Positions 52,310 through 61,524 of a DNA stretch of 64,000 bases are shown one piece after another. The notes beneath the pieces were generated by a model. That model saw only the letters and a program-made list of their open reading frames with translations, did no database searches and had not been told where the DNA came from. Both the position numbers and the translations under genes were made by a program. The DNA is taken from NCBI GenBank assembly GCA_039808765.1, contig JBDHTQ010000005.1:62001-126000 (forward strand), in the 5' to 3' direction. The stretch comes from JBDHTQ01 sp039808765 (GTDB lineage Bacteria > Pseudomonadota > Alphaproteobacteria > UBA2400). Position 1 is the stretch's first letter. Each line of letters opens with the position of its first letter.

Positions 52310-54154
52310 ATGATGAATCTGACCGTTCCAGAAGAGGAAAATTTGATGAGACCACGCATCGTTGTCTTCGGTGTTGGCGGTGCTGGCCAAAACGCAATCA
52401 GCCATATGATTCGCCTTGGGGTGGATGGCATTGAGTTTGTTTCGGCAAACACGGATGCCCAGGCGCTTTCCAATAATCTTGCACCAACAAAAATCCAGCT
52501 GGGTGTATCCGTAACCCGCGGTTTGGGTGCTGGTGCCCGCCCTGATGTGGGTCGTGAAGCAGCCGAAGAGCAGCTTGATGAAATTGGCGCTCTCTTGGAT
52601 GGCGCAAACATGGTTTTTATTACGGCCGGTATGGGTGGAGGGACAGGCACAGGTGGTGCCCCCGTTATTGCGCGTGCCGCGCGTGAACGGGGCATTTTGA
52701 CCGTGGGTGTTGTAACCAAACCATTCCACTTTGAAGGCGCTGTGCGTATGCGTTCAGCTGAAGCGGGGATACAGGCGTTGCAGCAATATGTTGATACGCT
52801 GATCGTTATTCCTAATCAAAATCTGTTCAATGTAGCGAATGAGAAAACCACGTTCTCACAAGCTTTCAAGATGGCTGATGATGTTCTTTATCAAGGTGTA
52901 TCGGGCATTACTAATCTGATCATGACGCCTGGGCAGATCAATCTTGATTTTGCTGATATTCGCTCAGTAATGAGTGAAATGGGTAAAGCCATGATGGGAA
53001 CTGGCGAAGCACAAGGCGAAAATCGCGCTCGACAAGCAGCCGAAATGGCTATTAATAATCCATTGCTTGATGATGCATCAATCAAAGGTGCGCGTGGTGT
53101 TCTTATCAACATAACAGGCGGCGACGATCTGACCCTGTTTGAAGTGGAAGAGGCTGCTGACCGTATTCGTGATGAAGTTGATGCTGATGCAAATATCATT
53201 TTCGGTACAGCGCTTGATTCAAGTATGGATGGCAAGATCCGTATTTCCGTTGTTGCAACCGGCATTGATTTGCAATCAAGCCGCCAACGCCCTCCGTTAG
53301 AAGTCGTTGGGGGAAGTGCTGTCAGCAATACAAACATACAGGACAATACATCCAGCCAGTCAACAGCTGCAGGTGGCTTGCCCACAACACCTAATGCCTG
53401 GAACCCACAAGGAGGCAGCGCACCACAAAAGGGAAAGTCCCTTGGAATGGGGCTTTTCGCAGCAGCGCAACCAGCCTCACAATCCATGCAAACAGCATCT
53501 TCCTTCGATACACCGGCAACAGGTACAACGGGAGCGCGCGCACAGCAGGGTAATAATTTGCCGATGTCTTCTACATTGCATCCAACGGCAAATTTCTATT
53601 CAAATATGATGCCCGAAGCGCAAGGAAATACATTGCGGGTGAGTCAACCGAGTGAAATGATGCCCGAAACGCTGTCTCAGCCGATGGCCTCGTCGCGCTC
53701 TCAGCACGTGGAAGGGATGCCTGCCTCTGTACGCGGGGCACGTCAAGGCGACCGTTTCTATGCTCCGGCACCTGTTCAAGCGCCACGCATGCCGCAAAGC
53801 GAACAGGATCTGGTGATGCAAACTTTGTCGGCACCTTCTGCTGCGCCCGTTCAAAGCCAGCGCAAAACGAGCTTCGGTCAACGGATGCTTGGAAAGGTTA
53901 AGCAGTTTGTAAATGCGATTGATGGTGAGCGTAACGATATGCAACCACAACCTGCACAGCAACAAATTTCTCCGATGCCCCATCATCAAAACGCTTATGT
54001 GCCGCAACAGCAACCGATGATGTCGCACCAACAAGCTCAACAGTCGTCTGGAAATGCAGAATACATGGTTACGCAAGGAGGCAAAGCAGCACTTCCGGCT
54101 GTTGATGAATCAGACATTGTTATTCCGGCGTTTCTGCGTCGTCAACGTAGCTAA
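52310..54154 (+). CDS. ftsZ: Cell division protein FtsZ
   Basis: FtsZ is the tubulin-like GTPase that forms the division ring. The GTPase core (about 1-325) has VFGVGGAGQNAISHM, the tubulin signature GMGGGTGTGGAPV, and the T7-loop region NLDFADIRSVMSEMG. A very long Gln/Pro/Ser/Met-rich linker (about 330-600) leads to the C-terminal peptide DIVIPAFLRRQRS, which docks FtsA and other partners. At 614 aa it is much longer than E. coli FtsZ (383) and at the long end for alphaproteobacteria. The tandem ATGs leave a 3-bp start doubt. lpxC, often next, is not present. Confidence 0.97.
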   Translation: MMNLTVPEEENLMRPRIVVFGVGGAGQNAISHMIRLGVDGIEFVSANTDAQALSNNLAPTKIQLGVSVTRGLGAGARPDVGREAAEEQLDEIGALLDGANMVFITAGMGGGTGTGGAPVIARAARERGILTVGVVTKPFHFEGAVRMRSAEAGIQALQQYVDTLIVIPNQNLFNVANEKTTFSQAFKMADDVLYQGVSGITNLIMTPGQINLDFADIRSVMSEMGKAMMGTGEAQGENRARQAAEMAINNPLLDDASIKGARGVLINITGGDDLTLFEVEEAADRIRDEVDADANIIFGTALDSSMDGKIRISVVATGIDLQSSRQRPPLEVVGGSAVSNTNIQDNTSSQSTAAGGLPTTPNAWNPQGGSAPQKGKSLGMGLFAAAQPASQSMQTASSFDTPATGTTGARAQQGNNLPMSSTLHPTANFYSNMMPEAQGNTLRVSQPSEMMPETLSQPMASSRSQHVEGMPASVRGARQGDRFYAPAPVQAPRMPQSEQDLVMQTLSAPSAAPVQSQRKTSFGQRMLGKVKQFVNAIDGERNDMQPQPAQQQISPMPHHQNAYVPQQQPMMSHQQAQQSSGNAEYMVTQGGKAALPAVDESDIVIPAFLRRQRS

Positions 54155-54175
54155 ACCTTCTAATTTGTGATGAGC

Positions 54176-54208
54176 GGGAGTTTTGGTTGTAACCGAAACT
54201 CCCTTTTT
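54176..54208 (+). terminator. Terminator of the division cluster
   Basis: GGGAGTTTTGGTT and AACCGAAACTCCC form a 13-bp stem (one T-G pair) around GT, followed by TTTTTA. It ends the mraZ-ftsZ cluster and touches the end of the opposing relic gene. Confidence 0.92.
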
Positions 54209-54879
54209 ATTTAAATCTGAGGGGGGCTAGGTGTTTAGTCCCACGGTGTGCTGGAATGGGCGAGAGATGAGGGATTTTTGCTGACAAACGATTAAATCTT
54301 TTCCCGGCGGATGAGCATGGAATATGAGCGTAGGGCGCATAGAGGCGTGCTCTTGCGTGGGCCTCAAACTGTGGATGGGCAAAAACATCACCCTCTGCTG
54401 TCATAACAATGGCATTTAAGGGGGCATCGCCTTGAATTTTTTTTGTGGCGAAACTGGGCGGTTATTGAGAAAAAGGGATACTTCTTTTCCCTCATATTCC
54501 AAGGTTAATTTACAGGCCATAAAGCCTTTTTTCCACCACTAATATCATTTTCTTGCCTTTTAATGGAGGATCTGGGTAAGGCTTTAAGAACGCTTTCGGC
54601 AAGCTGTTGCGGAAAAGTTGTTTCGTTAAATGTAGACAAATCAAGCAACGTCCCAAAGTCAGCCCAAATATCGTAGTCTCTGATAGTATGAGGAATGCGA
54701 AGATAATCATCGCGCACAGCACCGCCGAAAAGCACTGGCGAGCCTATTCCACCTTGTTTTAAGGCGCGCAGTAAATCGAGATTGAAAGGATGACAACTTT
54801 TAAAAGTTGTCACAGCAACTGGCGCTGCTGCTGGATCGCAGTTGATTCGCAAAAATTTAAAATTTTTATTCATCGGCAA
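54207..54879 (-). pseudogene. Nucleotidyltransferase-like gene with two frameshifts
   Basis: The first 124 codons (from 54879) are intact and carry LLRALKQGGIGSPVLFGGAVRD and IRDYDIW, the G-G-x-V-R-D and D-x-D pattern of the CCA-adding/poly(A) polymerase-like nucleotidyltransferase fold. This frame stops at 54505. Reading continues in a second frame (WKKGFMACKLTLEYEG, VSLFLNNRPVSPQKK) and then a third (APLNAIVMTAEGDVFAHPQ, FEAHARARLYAP) up to 54207. Both shifts fall at A-runs on the minus strand, six A (54527-54532) and eight A (54437-54444). Together about 220 residues are covered. It is a relic, or these runs are read errors or slip in vivo. Confidence 0.6.
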
Positions 54880-55057
54880 GCCATCCTATTGAATAGAGTA
54901 GCAAGCTTAAAAAATGACGTCAAAGAGGCAGATATAAAACATGGTTAATCAAAATTTTTCTATGTCGCGCAACCCTGGTAAATTTAATAAGCAGAGTAAC
55001 TGCTTATTTTCTTGCCTTTGCGATTAAGCGTGATTATAGAACTAGAAGTGCGCACAG

Positions 55058-55133
55058 GTCCCCATCGTCTAGTGGCCTAGGACACAGCCCTCTCACGGCT
55101 GTAACACGGGTTCGAATCCCGTTGGGGACGCCA
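55058..55133 (+). tRNA. tRNA-Glu (anticodon CTC)
   Basis: A 76-nt gene with acceptor GTCCCCA / TGGGGAC, anticodon stem CAGCC / GGCTG around loop CTCTCAC (anticodon CTC at 55092-55094), T-arm CGGGTTCGAATCCCG and an encoded CCA end. It decodes GAG only; a separate TTC tRNA is expected elsewhere. No gene is seen between the relic at 54879 and this tRNA. Confidence 0.97.
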
Positions 55134-55140
55134 AGCATTC

Positions 55141-55179
55141 TTCCAAGAGCATCCGGCAAAAGCCGGATAGCTCTGGAAA
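55141..55179 (+). terminator. Strong hairpin just after tRNA-Glu
   Basis: TTCCAAGAGC-ATCCGGC, loop AAAA, GCCGGAT-AGCTCTGGAA: a stem of about 16 bp with two single-base bulges, 8 nt after the tRNA. A T-run (TTATTTTTTACC) comes only about 20 nt later, so it is an imperfect terminator or a processing signal. Confidence 0.5.
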
Positions 55180-55245
55180 ATCAAGCAAAACAAGCTATTA
55201 TTTTTTACCACATTGTTCGTAGCGTGGAAAAACTCTCAGAATGGC

Positions 55246-56730
55246 TTACATCGCGCGCACAATAAGAAGGAACTTATTCACTTGATCTTCAAGGGCTGTC
55301 GCGTTTTGGGCAAGCTCTTTGGCCGAAGCCAGCATGCTTCCAGCGCCAATGCCCGTTTCTGAGGCAACTTTGGAAACATGGGCAATGTTCGTTGAAACAT
55401 CTTGTGTCGCAACAGTCTGCTCTTTTACTGCATTAGAGATGGTCCTGCTGATTGAGCTGATACGCGTGATTTTGTCACAAATATTGCGAATAGAACGTGC
55501 TGTCTGCTCGGTCACATTTTGAATGCTATTGATCTGTTCGGTAATTTCACCCGTTGCTTTAGCTGTTTGCTTTGCCAGATCTTTGACTTCAGAAGCCACA
55601 ACAGAGAATCCCTTTCCTGCTTCTCCTGCGCGTGCAGCTTCAATCGTCGCATTCAAGGCCAACAGGTTGGTCTGAGCTGCGATTTTTCCGATAATTGTGA
55701 TGACTTCGCCAATGCGATTGGCTGCATCAACTAAGCCGAGGACGAGTTTTTCGGAGTTTTCCGCTTCGCTTACAGCATCATTGGTAATCTTTGTTGATTC
55801 TGTGAGTTGGGTTGCGATTTTATTCGCGGAATTTGTGAGTTCTTCAGATGCAGTGGCCACAATACTGGATTGGTCTTGCGTTTCTTTCGCCATTGAAGCA
55901 AGACTTTTTGCCGTCGACTGCATTTCGATAGACGAGGCAGTAACGATTTCGCCAACACCTTTAATATCCGATTCAAATTGATCAGCCAGCTTGACGTTGT
56001 TCGTGACAACTGACCATGAAAGCATCGAGCCTGTATGATTACAGTTTTTGTCATAAAGTGCAGAAACTCTTAAGTCGAGTGTTTCCTGTGCAAGTTTGAT
56101 TTTGGCGCGGTGAGGAAGATTTTTTGGATTTGCCAAAAGAGCCCTTTGATGAGCCGGGTTTTTGTGAAAAATATCAATCGATTGACCCAGCAATTTATCA
56201 ACACTCACAGGGAGCAATCCCTGCAATGGCCGCAATGTTTCAACACTCGTCTTATTAATATAATTGATATTTAGATCAAGATCGCAGGTGATGACGGCAA
56301 CAGGCATTTCATCAATCATTTTGAGAAGTCGTGCCTGCTCGTTTTCAAGCCGAACGTTTTCTGTAACAAGTTCCCATGTTAACATCGGAGCAATATATCT
56401 TCCGCGATGATCCGTAATCGCTGTAACCAGCAGATCCAGTACTTCACCGCCAACTGCAATTCTGGCTTTGTGAGGCATGTTTGCTGGATTTTTTAGAAGA
56501 TTTCTTTGGTGGGCGGGGTGTTTATGGAAGATGTCAATCGACTGTCCGATCAGGTTATCGACTTTGACAGGAAGAACGTGCTCAATTTTTTTGAGGGTTC
56601 TGCGTGTTGCGCTGTTCATGTAAGTGATTTTGAAATCGTCCAAGTCACAAATCATGACATTGGTCGGCATGTCTTCAACCATCTGTTGAAAAGTGTTAGG
56701 TGATATTTTGTTGGAAAGGCCCAGCGTCAT
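55246..56730 (-). CDS. Soluble methyl-accepting chemotaxis protein with two PAS domains
   Basis: The 494-aa receptor has no membrane helix. Two PAS domains (about 12-125 and 134-250) are clear duplicates, each with IGQSIDIFHK- or LGQSIDIFHK-type core, NPAHQR or HPAHQR, and a closing MLTW or MLSW strand. The signalling domain (about 260-494) has the hairpin tip TNLLALNATIEAARAGEAGKGF followed by SVVASEVKDLAKQTAKATGE. It likely senses an intracellular cue (redox, oxygen or small ligand) and acts on a CheA not seen here. GAGGAG 7 nt before the ATG at 56730 fixes the start; an earlier in-frame Met is unlikely. Confidence 0.9.
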   Translation of the reverse strand: MTLGLSNKISPNTFQQMVEDMPTNVMICDLDDFKITYMNSATRRTLKKIEHVLPVKVDNLIGQSIDIFHKHPAHQRNLLKNPANMPHKARIAVGGEVLDLLVTAITDHRGRYIAPMLTWELVTENVRLENEQARLLKMIDEMPVAVITCDLDLNINYINKTSVETLRPLQGLLPVSVDKLLGQSIDIFHKNPAHQRALLANPKNLPHRAKIKLAQETLDLRVSALYDKNCNHTGSMLSWSVVTNNVKLADQFESDIKGVGEIVTASSIEMQSTAKSLASMAKETQDQSSIVATASEELTNSANKIATQLTESTKITNDAVSEAENSEKLVLGLVDAANRIGEVITIIGKIAAQTNLLALNATIEAARAGEAGKGFSVVASEVKDLAKQTAKATGEITEQINSIQNVTEQTARSIRNICDKITRISSISRTISNAVKEQTVATQDVSTNIAHVSKVASETGIGAGSMLASAKELAQNATALEDQVNKFLLIVRAM

Positions 56731-56751
56731 TATATTCTCCTCTTCCCATTT

Positions 56752-56775
56752 GGATATCAACCCGCTTTGATATCC
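56752..56775. promoter_or_regulatory. 9-bp inverted repeat in the chemoreceptor leader
   Basis: GGATATCAA and TTGATATCC are exact inverted repeats around CCCGCT, just 22 bp upstream of the chemoreceptor start. It could be a regulator site or a leader hairpin close to the ribosome site. Confidence 0.45.
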
Positions 56776-56912
56776 CCTGAACACCTAATGGTTAACATGC
56801 CGGTGTTATCTCAACAAGCGTAATCCATTTTGATTTTGAGGCATGAAATTTTTCATGCGGTTGTGTGTTATTTATAATCACGCTTTGAAAAATACCCTTG
56901 CTGGTGCCATTG

Positions 56913-57010
56913 AGAGCAAATTCCGAAAAGATGGGATCGCAGAGATCATCTTTGACGACGTGTTTGTTTCAAAAGAATAAAATAGAGCGTCTACCTTTGG
57001 GAGATGCGCT
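56913..57010 (+). repeat. Dispersed repeat, copy 6
   Basis: A forward copy: AGAGCAAATTCCG, AAAAGATGGGATCG, AGAGATCATCTTTG, ACGACGTGTTTG, AAAAGAATAAAATAGAGCG, TCTACC and the end GAGATGCGCT. It sits in the 459-bp gap between the chemoreceptor and the following minus-strand gene; the rest of the gap shows no gene. Confidence 0.87.
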
Positions 57011-57120
57011 TTAGAATAGCCGCGTTTTACACTGTAATAATCAATGAAAGTAACTTTTCGTCGCGAAGAAAAATAAAGTAAGTCAGGCCATTGTTCCTGT
57101 TTTTATTCAAAAAAATCAGT

Positions 57121-57163
57121 TAAAAAGAAAAATCCCACGTCCTTGATGGTCAAGAACGTGGGA
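57121..57163 (-). terminator. Terminator of the 545-aa periplasmic protein gene
   Basis: On the minus strand, TCCCACGTTCTTGACCATC and CAAGGACGTGGGA form a stem of about 12 bp (one G-T pair), followed by TTTTTCTTTTTAA. It lies 27 bp after the stop. Confidence 0.9.
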
Positions 57164-57189
57164 GAAGACAACTAATGTTAATGCGATAA

Positions 57190-58827
57190 TTATTGATTAA
57201 TTGTTTCTGGGGCGGGGAGATTAACCTCAGGCTGTTTGGGGGTTGGGGGTGCAAAAGGGGACGGTGTCATGGTTGTTCCAGAAGGTGCTTGCTGCACCAT
57301 CGGGGGCGTGCTTTGCTGATTGAGAGAATTTATGCGGTTGTTTACTCCAAGCAGCAAGGACAAGTCGATACCATTTAGCTTAAGACTGCCATTCTCGTTC
57401 ATTTCAAATTCATACGTCCGCTCTGAAGGGGTTACGTTTGGCGTTGGTTTTCCTTGCATTTGCAAAACACCAGCCGCCATTGCAACGCCTGATGCGGTCG
57501 GGTCTTTTTCAGCTGTGGGAAGATTTTTGCCCTCGGCAAACTGATTGATCTTGGCGACAAGCTCATCTAAACCAATGAGTTTACCATTAACTGTACCCGT
57601 AAACAGCATACTGGCTGTTGGCGTCGCGGCCAGATTTCCGTTGAGAAGAAGCGACAAACCGGCTGACCTCGCTGCGATTTTTTCTATTTCGATCGTCATG
57701 CCGGCTTGGGCAAGAATACTTTTAATTTCTTGCGTTTCCTCAGTTGAGGGCGGTGTTGAATTTACAGTTTGGTCTGAATGCTTTGCAGCAAATCCAATCA
57801 GGTCGACAATCGGAAAGTTGCCAAGTTTGATGGAAATTGCACTAGAGACCGGAATGACTTCCCCCAACGAGGGAGAAATCACTGGATCCATAAAAAATCC
57901 TTCATGCCCGAATGAAACAGAGAGGTTTGATTTATTCGCATCATCAGTGGATTGTCCATTGCTTTCAAGATAAACGCGCGATAGTCCCCACTTTGATGTA
58001 TTGGACAAAACCTTGGGCGTGTTGATCATATTGAGGTTCTTTGCCTCAAATTTGGTGTGGCCGTTACCACCAATACTTGTGAGCGCTTCAAGAAGTTTCG
58101 GGCCTGTTCCGATATTGGAGGATGATGCGATATCAGCAAATTTTTTGCGCACTTCTTTCAGTTTTTCATAGTCAATATTATCCGTATCGGAATTGAGAGA
58201 GAGAAGGTCGGCAGTAAATTTTGTATCACCACTTGAAAGAGAAATATCAGAAGCCTGAGCAACTGTTTTACTTCCCAGTTTGTGTTTATCATCGAGAGTA
58301 TTATCTTGATGGATGGAAAGTGAGCGTATGCCGGTCGTCAATTCGTCGCGTTCTGTGCCAATGATAAGATTGCCGATTTCTGCAGAAAATTTCGGAAGGA
58401 ACCCGGTTTCTGGTTGCCAAACACCTTTAACATCCTGAGACGTCAGCGATGCACTAAAGATGGGCACATTGGTAACGTCGGTTACTTTGCCAAAATTATT
58501 CGGCAGATTGATCACGAATGAGTAATCTTTTTCATTAAGGGGGGTGAGGGTGGCGGTTATTCGCTCAGAGTTGAACATCCCGTCACCAAACTTCGCATTC
58601 AGGATCGGGAGGGCCATTTCATAATGATCGCCCTTTGCTTCAGCATGGGTAATGCCGGTAAACGTTATGATTCCGTTTGATGGCTGGGAAAATTCCTGGG
58701 TGAGATATTGGTCAATCTGTCGGGCAAGCGCGTCGCCGTTTTCTTTTGTGATTTCCGGCAAGGCATAAGCCATGGGGGAGGTCGTAACGAGCAAGAGTGC
58801 GGCAAGTGATAAAGAAGCAAGTTTCAT
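57190..58827 (-). CDS. Periplasmic or outer-surface protein of unknown function (545 aa)
   Basis: I do not recognise the family with confidence. A clear signal peptide (MKLASLSLAALLLVTTSPMAYA) is followed by a mature protein of about 520 residues with many beta-strand-like segments (ITFTGITHAEAKGDHYEMA, IRSLSIHQDNTL, ISIKLGNFPIVDLIG). Its last 50 residues are rich in Pro/Gln/Thr. There is no Cys in a lipobox, so it is not a lipoprotein. A family such as YdgA/DUF945 or an alphaproteobacterial DUF2125-like group is conceivable but not shown. It stands alone with its own terminator. Confidence 0.6.
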   Translation of the reverse strand: MKLASLSLAALLLVTTSPMAYALPEITKENGDALARQIDQYLTQEFSQPSNGIITFTGITHAEAKGDHYEMALPILNAKFGDGMFNSERITATLTPLNEKDYSFVINLPNNFGKVTDVTNVPIFSASLTSQDVKGVWQPETGFLPKFSAEIGNLIIGTERDELTTGIRSLSIHQDNTLDDKHKLGSKTVAQASDISLSSGDTKFTADLLSLNSDTDNIDYEKLKEVRKKFADIASSSNIGTGPKLLEALTSIGGNGHTKFEAKNLNMINTPKVLSNTSKWGLSRVYLESNGQSTDDANKSNLSVSFGHEGFFMDPVISPSLGEVIPVSSAISIKLGNFPIVDLIGFAAKHSDQTVNSTPPSTEETQEIKSILAQAGMTIEIEKIAARSAGLSLLLNGNLAATPTASMLFTGTVNGKLIGLDELVAKINQFAEGKNLPTAEKDPTASGVAMAAGVLQMQGKPTPNVTPSERTYEFEMNENGSLKLNGIDLSLLLGVNNRINSLNQQSTPPMVQQAPSGTTMTPSPFAPPTPKQPEVNLPAPETINQ

Positions 58828-58928
58828 CAGTTAAGACCTCAAAAGGACGGGGTTAAACGATGCGTGATCGCCTTACTTATCTTTAACCCGAAAAGCTTGA
58901 TCTTGCAATTCATGTTTCTCCGTGCACA

Positions 58929-61397
58929 ATGCGGGGGATGAACCAGCCCTCGTCCAAATTAACAGCCATTTTAGGACCGACAAATACCGGTAAGACCTAT
59001 CTGGCGATAGAAAAAATGCTTCAATATGCCAGTGGCATGATGGGGTTTCCGTTAAGGTTGTTGGCGCGGGAAAATTATGATCGCCTCTGCGACAAATTAG
59101 GCGCACAGCATGTGGCTTTGATCACAGGGGAAGAGCGCCATGTGCCTCCCAATCCAAAATATTGGATATGTACGGTTGAAGCCATGCCGTCAGAGCGCGA
59201 GGTGGACTATGTTGCGGTGGATGAGATTCAGCTCGCGGCCGATTATGAGCGAGGCTATCATTTTACCGAAAAACTACTCAATGTTCGGGGAAAAGTGGAA
59301 ACGGTTTTTATCGGTGCAGAAACAATCAAGCCGATTTTGCAAAAGCTTTTTCCTGATATCGAAATTATAACCCGGGAACGGTTCTCAAAATTAAGTTATA
59401 GTGGCTACAAAAAACTGACCCGTCTTCCAAAACGCAGTGCTATTATTGCTTTTTCGTCCGAAGATGTTTATCGCATCGCTGAATTGGTGCGGCAGCGTTT
59501 GGGCGGTGCGGCAGTGGTGCTTGGTGCACTGAGTCCGCGCACGCGTAATGCTCAGGTGGCTATGTATCAAGCCGGGGAGGTGGACTTTTTGGTTGCCACC
59601 GATGCCATTGGTATGGGACTTAATATGAATATAGACCACATCGCGTTTGCTCGAACATCAAAGTTCGATGGGCGAATGGTGCGACATTTAACAGCTGCCG
59701 AAATGGCACAAATCGCCGGTCGTGCCGGTCGCCACACCGCAGACGGCACGTTTGGTTGTACAGAAGTGGTTGAGAGCTTGTCTGATGAACTGGTGCAGGC
59801 TGTGGAAAATCATACTTTTCCAGCTTTATCGTACTTGATGTGGCGCAACAGCGCTTTGGATTTTTCTTCGCCATGGAAACTGCTTCATTCCCTTGAAATG
59901 AAGCCCCCGAAAGAGATGTTTTTCAGGCCACAAACCAGCGAAGATCGTGAAGCGTTGCTTGCTCTTTTACAGGATGGTGACATTGCCGATAAGGCGAGGC
60001 ATTCTGATACGCTAAAAATGCTGTGGGATGTTTGTTTGATCCCGGATTTTGAGAAAATTTTATCTGAAACATATGTTCGATTTCTTAAGCAAACCTTCCT
60101 GCATTTGTGTGATGGCGATGGTATTTTGCCGGAAGAATGGGTCGATGAGCAAGTTCAGCGTATTGATCGTATAGATGGTGATATTGATGCGCTAACCACC
60201 CGCTTGGGGCGTATTCGCACATGGACGTATATTGCCAATCGTGGCCAGTGGTTGGCAGATCCTCTGGGATGGCGCAAACGTACGCGTCAGATCGAGGATC
60301 GCCTTTCCGATGCCTTGCATGATAAATTAACCGAGCGCTTTGTTGAAAAGCGGGCTGGACTTAATCCCAAAGCACGCATGTTCTGCCATGTGCAGGCAGA
60401 CCATTCCGTGATGATCGATAATCAACGCGTGGGATGGCTAAACGGGTTCTCATTTAATCCAGATCATCAAGCGAAAAATTTTTTTGAAGTGCGTGAGGTG
60501 ATGCGCACCATCCGCCCGGCTTTACAGCATGAATCGCTTGTTCGTGCAGCTAAACTTGCGCGCGACGATTCAGCGACCATTACATTGAATACAAAAGGCG
60601 AGTTGGTATGGGAAAAAGCCATTATCGGTAAAATTTGCAAAGGAAGTGCACTTTTAAAGCCTTTTGTCGAGTTAAGTGCGGGTGATTGGCTTTTGGGCGA
60701 CGCACGTCAGATGGTTGAGCGTCGTTTGCATGCGTGGGTTATTGAATGGTTGCAGCGGGTGATTTCACCCCTTCTTCTTCTTTCTCAAAAAGTTCTGAGT
60801 CCGGCTGGACGGGGGATCGCTTTTCAGTTGGTCGAATCACTGGGATGTATGCAGCGCGAGGATGTAAAAGATCTTGTTCATGATCTGACCAAAGACGACC
60901 GCATTGCACTGGGGGCCATGGGTGTGCACATGGGCAGTGTCTTGGTTTGGATTGACCGTTTATGGACCCCCGAGGCCATGCGGGCGCGGGCCTTGTTGTG
61001 GGCCGCGTGGAACGGACAGCCAACCCCGCCGCCGCCGCAAGGAAAAAGTATTCCTTCATCGCCATTGCCTAAAGGGGCTTGGCATGCCATGGGCTATAGT
61101 GTTTTTGCTGGAAGGGCTGTACGGGCCGATATCGTGGAAGAATTTATTCCACTCCTCCATCAAAATCCGGTACCACCGGCTCATAATTTGGCAAAAAACA
61201 TTGGGTTGAGCGAAAATGATCTTCCGGCTGTTCTGCGTGCACTGGGGTACAGCATTTTAAAACGACATGATCAAGTGCGTTATATTAAACGTAGCGAAGA
61301 AAAAATTATCGTTGAAAAAACTAAAAAAAGTGAAAAACCTTCACTTGATCCCACTCAGGCGGCCGATTTCCTTAACACGCTGTGGGGTCATAAATAA
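58929..61397 (+). CDS. SUV3-like superfamily 2 RNA helicase
   Basis: The 822-aa protein has a Walker A LGPTNTGKT (residues 15-23), the DEIQ box in VAVDEIQLAADYERG, and the motif VI string AQIAGRAGRH in the second RecA domain (VATDAIGMGLNMNIDHIAF). This order and the GFPLRLLARENYDR stretch match the SUV3/mitochondrial RNA helicase group kept in alphaproteobacteria. The region past residue 350 is less conserved, and the C-terminal KRSEEKIIVEKTKKSEK tail is charged. It probably unwinds RNA for decay. The start is either the ATG at 58929 or 58938. Neighbours are unrelated. Confidence 0.9.
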   Translation: MRGMNQPSSKLTAILGPTNTGKTYLAIEKMLQYASGMMGFPLRLLARENYDRLCDKLGAQHVALITGEERHVPPNPKYWICTVEAMPSEREVDYVAVDEIQLAADYERGYHFTEKLLNVRGKVETVFIGAETIKPILQKLFPDIEIITRERFSKLSYSGYKKLTRLPKRSAIIAFSSEDVYRIAELVRQRLGGAAVVLGALSPRTRNAQVAMYQAGEVDFLVATDAIGMGLNMNIDHIAFARTSKFDGRMVRHLTAAEMAQIAGRAGRHTADGTFGCTEVVESLSDELVQAVENHTFPALSYLMWRNSALDFSSPWKLLHSLEMKPPKEMFFRPQTSEDREALLALLQDGDIADKARHSDTLKMLWDVCLIPDFEKILSETYVRFLKQTFLHLCDGDGILPEEWVDEQVQRIDRIDGDIDALTTRLGRIRTWTYIANRGQWLADPLGWRKRTRQIEDRLSDALHDKLTERFVEKRAGLNPKARMFCHVQADHSVMIDNQRVGWLNGFSFNPDHQAKNFFEVREVMRTIRPALQHESLVRAAKLARDDSATITLNTKGELVWEKAIIGKICKGSALLKPFVELSAGDWLLGDARQMVERRLHAWVIEWLQRVISPLLLLSQKVLSPAGRGIAFQLVESLGCMQREDVKDLVHDLTKDDRIALGAMGVHMGSVLVWIDRLWTPEAMRARALLWAAWNGQPTPPPPQGKSIPSSPLPKGAWHAMGYSVFAGRAVRADIVEEFIPLLHQNPVPPAHNLAKNIGLSENDLPAVLRALGYSILKRHDQVRYIKRSEEKIIVEKTKKSEKPSLDPTQAADFLNTLWGHK

Positions 61398-61524
61398 TTG
61401 AGTTAAATTTGTTGCAAAAGACTGACAGCTTAGAGGTAAAATTTCTTTCCATCCTAACATTTTATCAATACTCGCTCCGTCATAGTTTATTGTTGCCCTA
61501 CTGTTGAATTAGTGGGGGGTGGAG

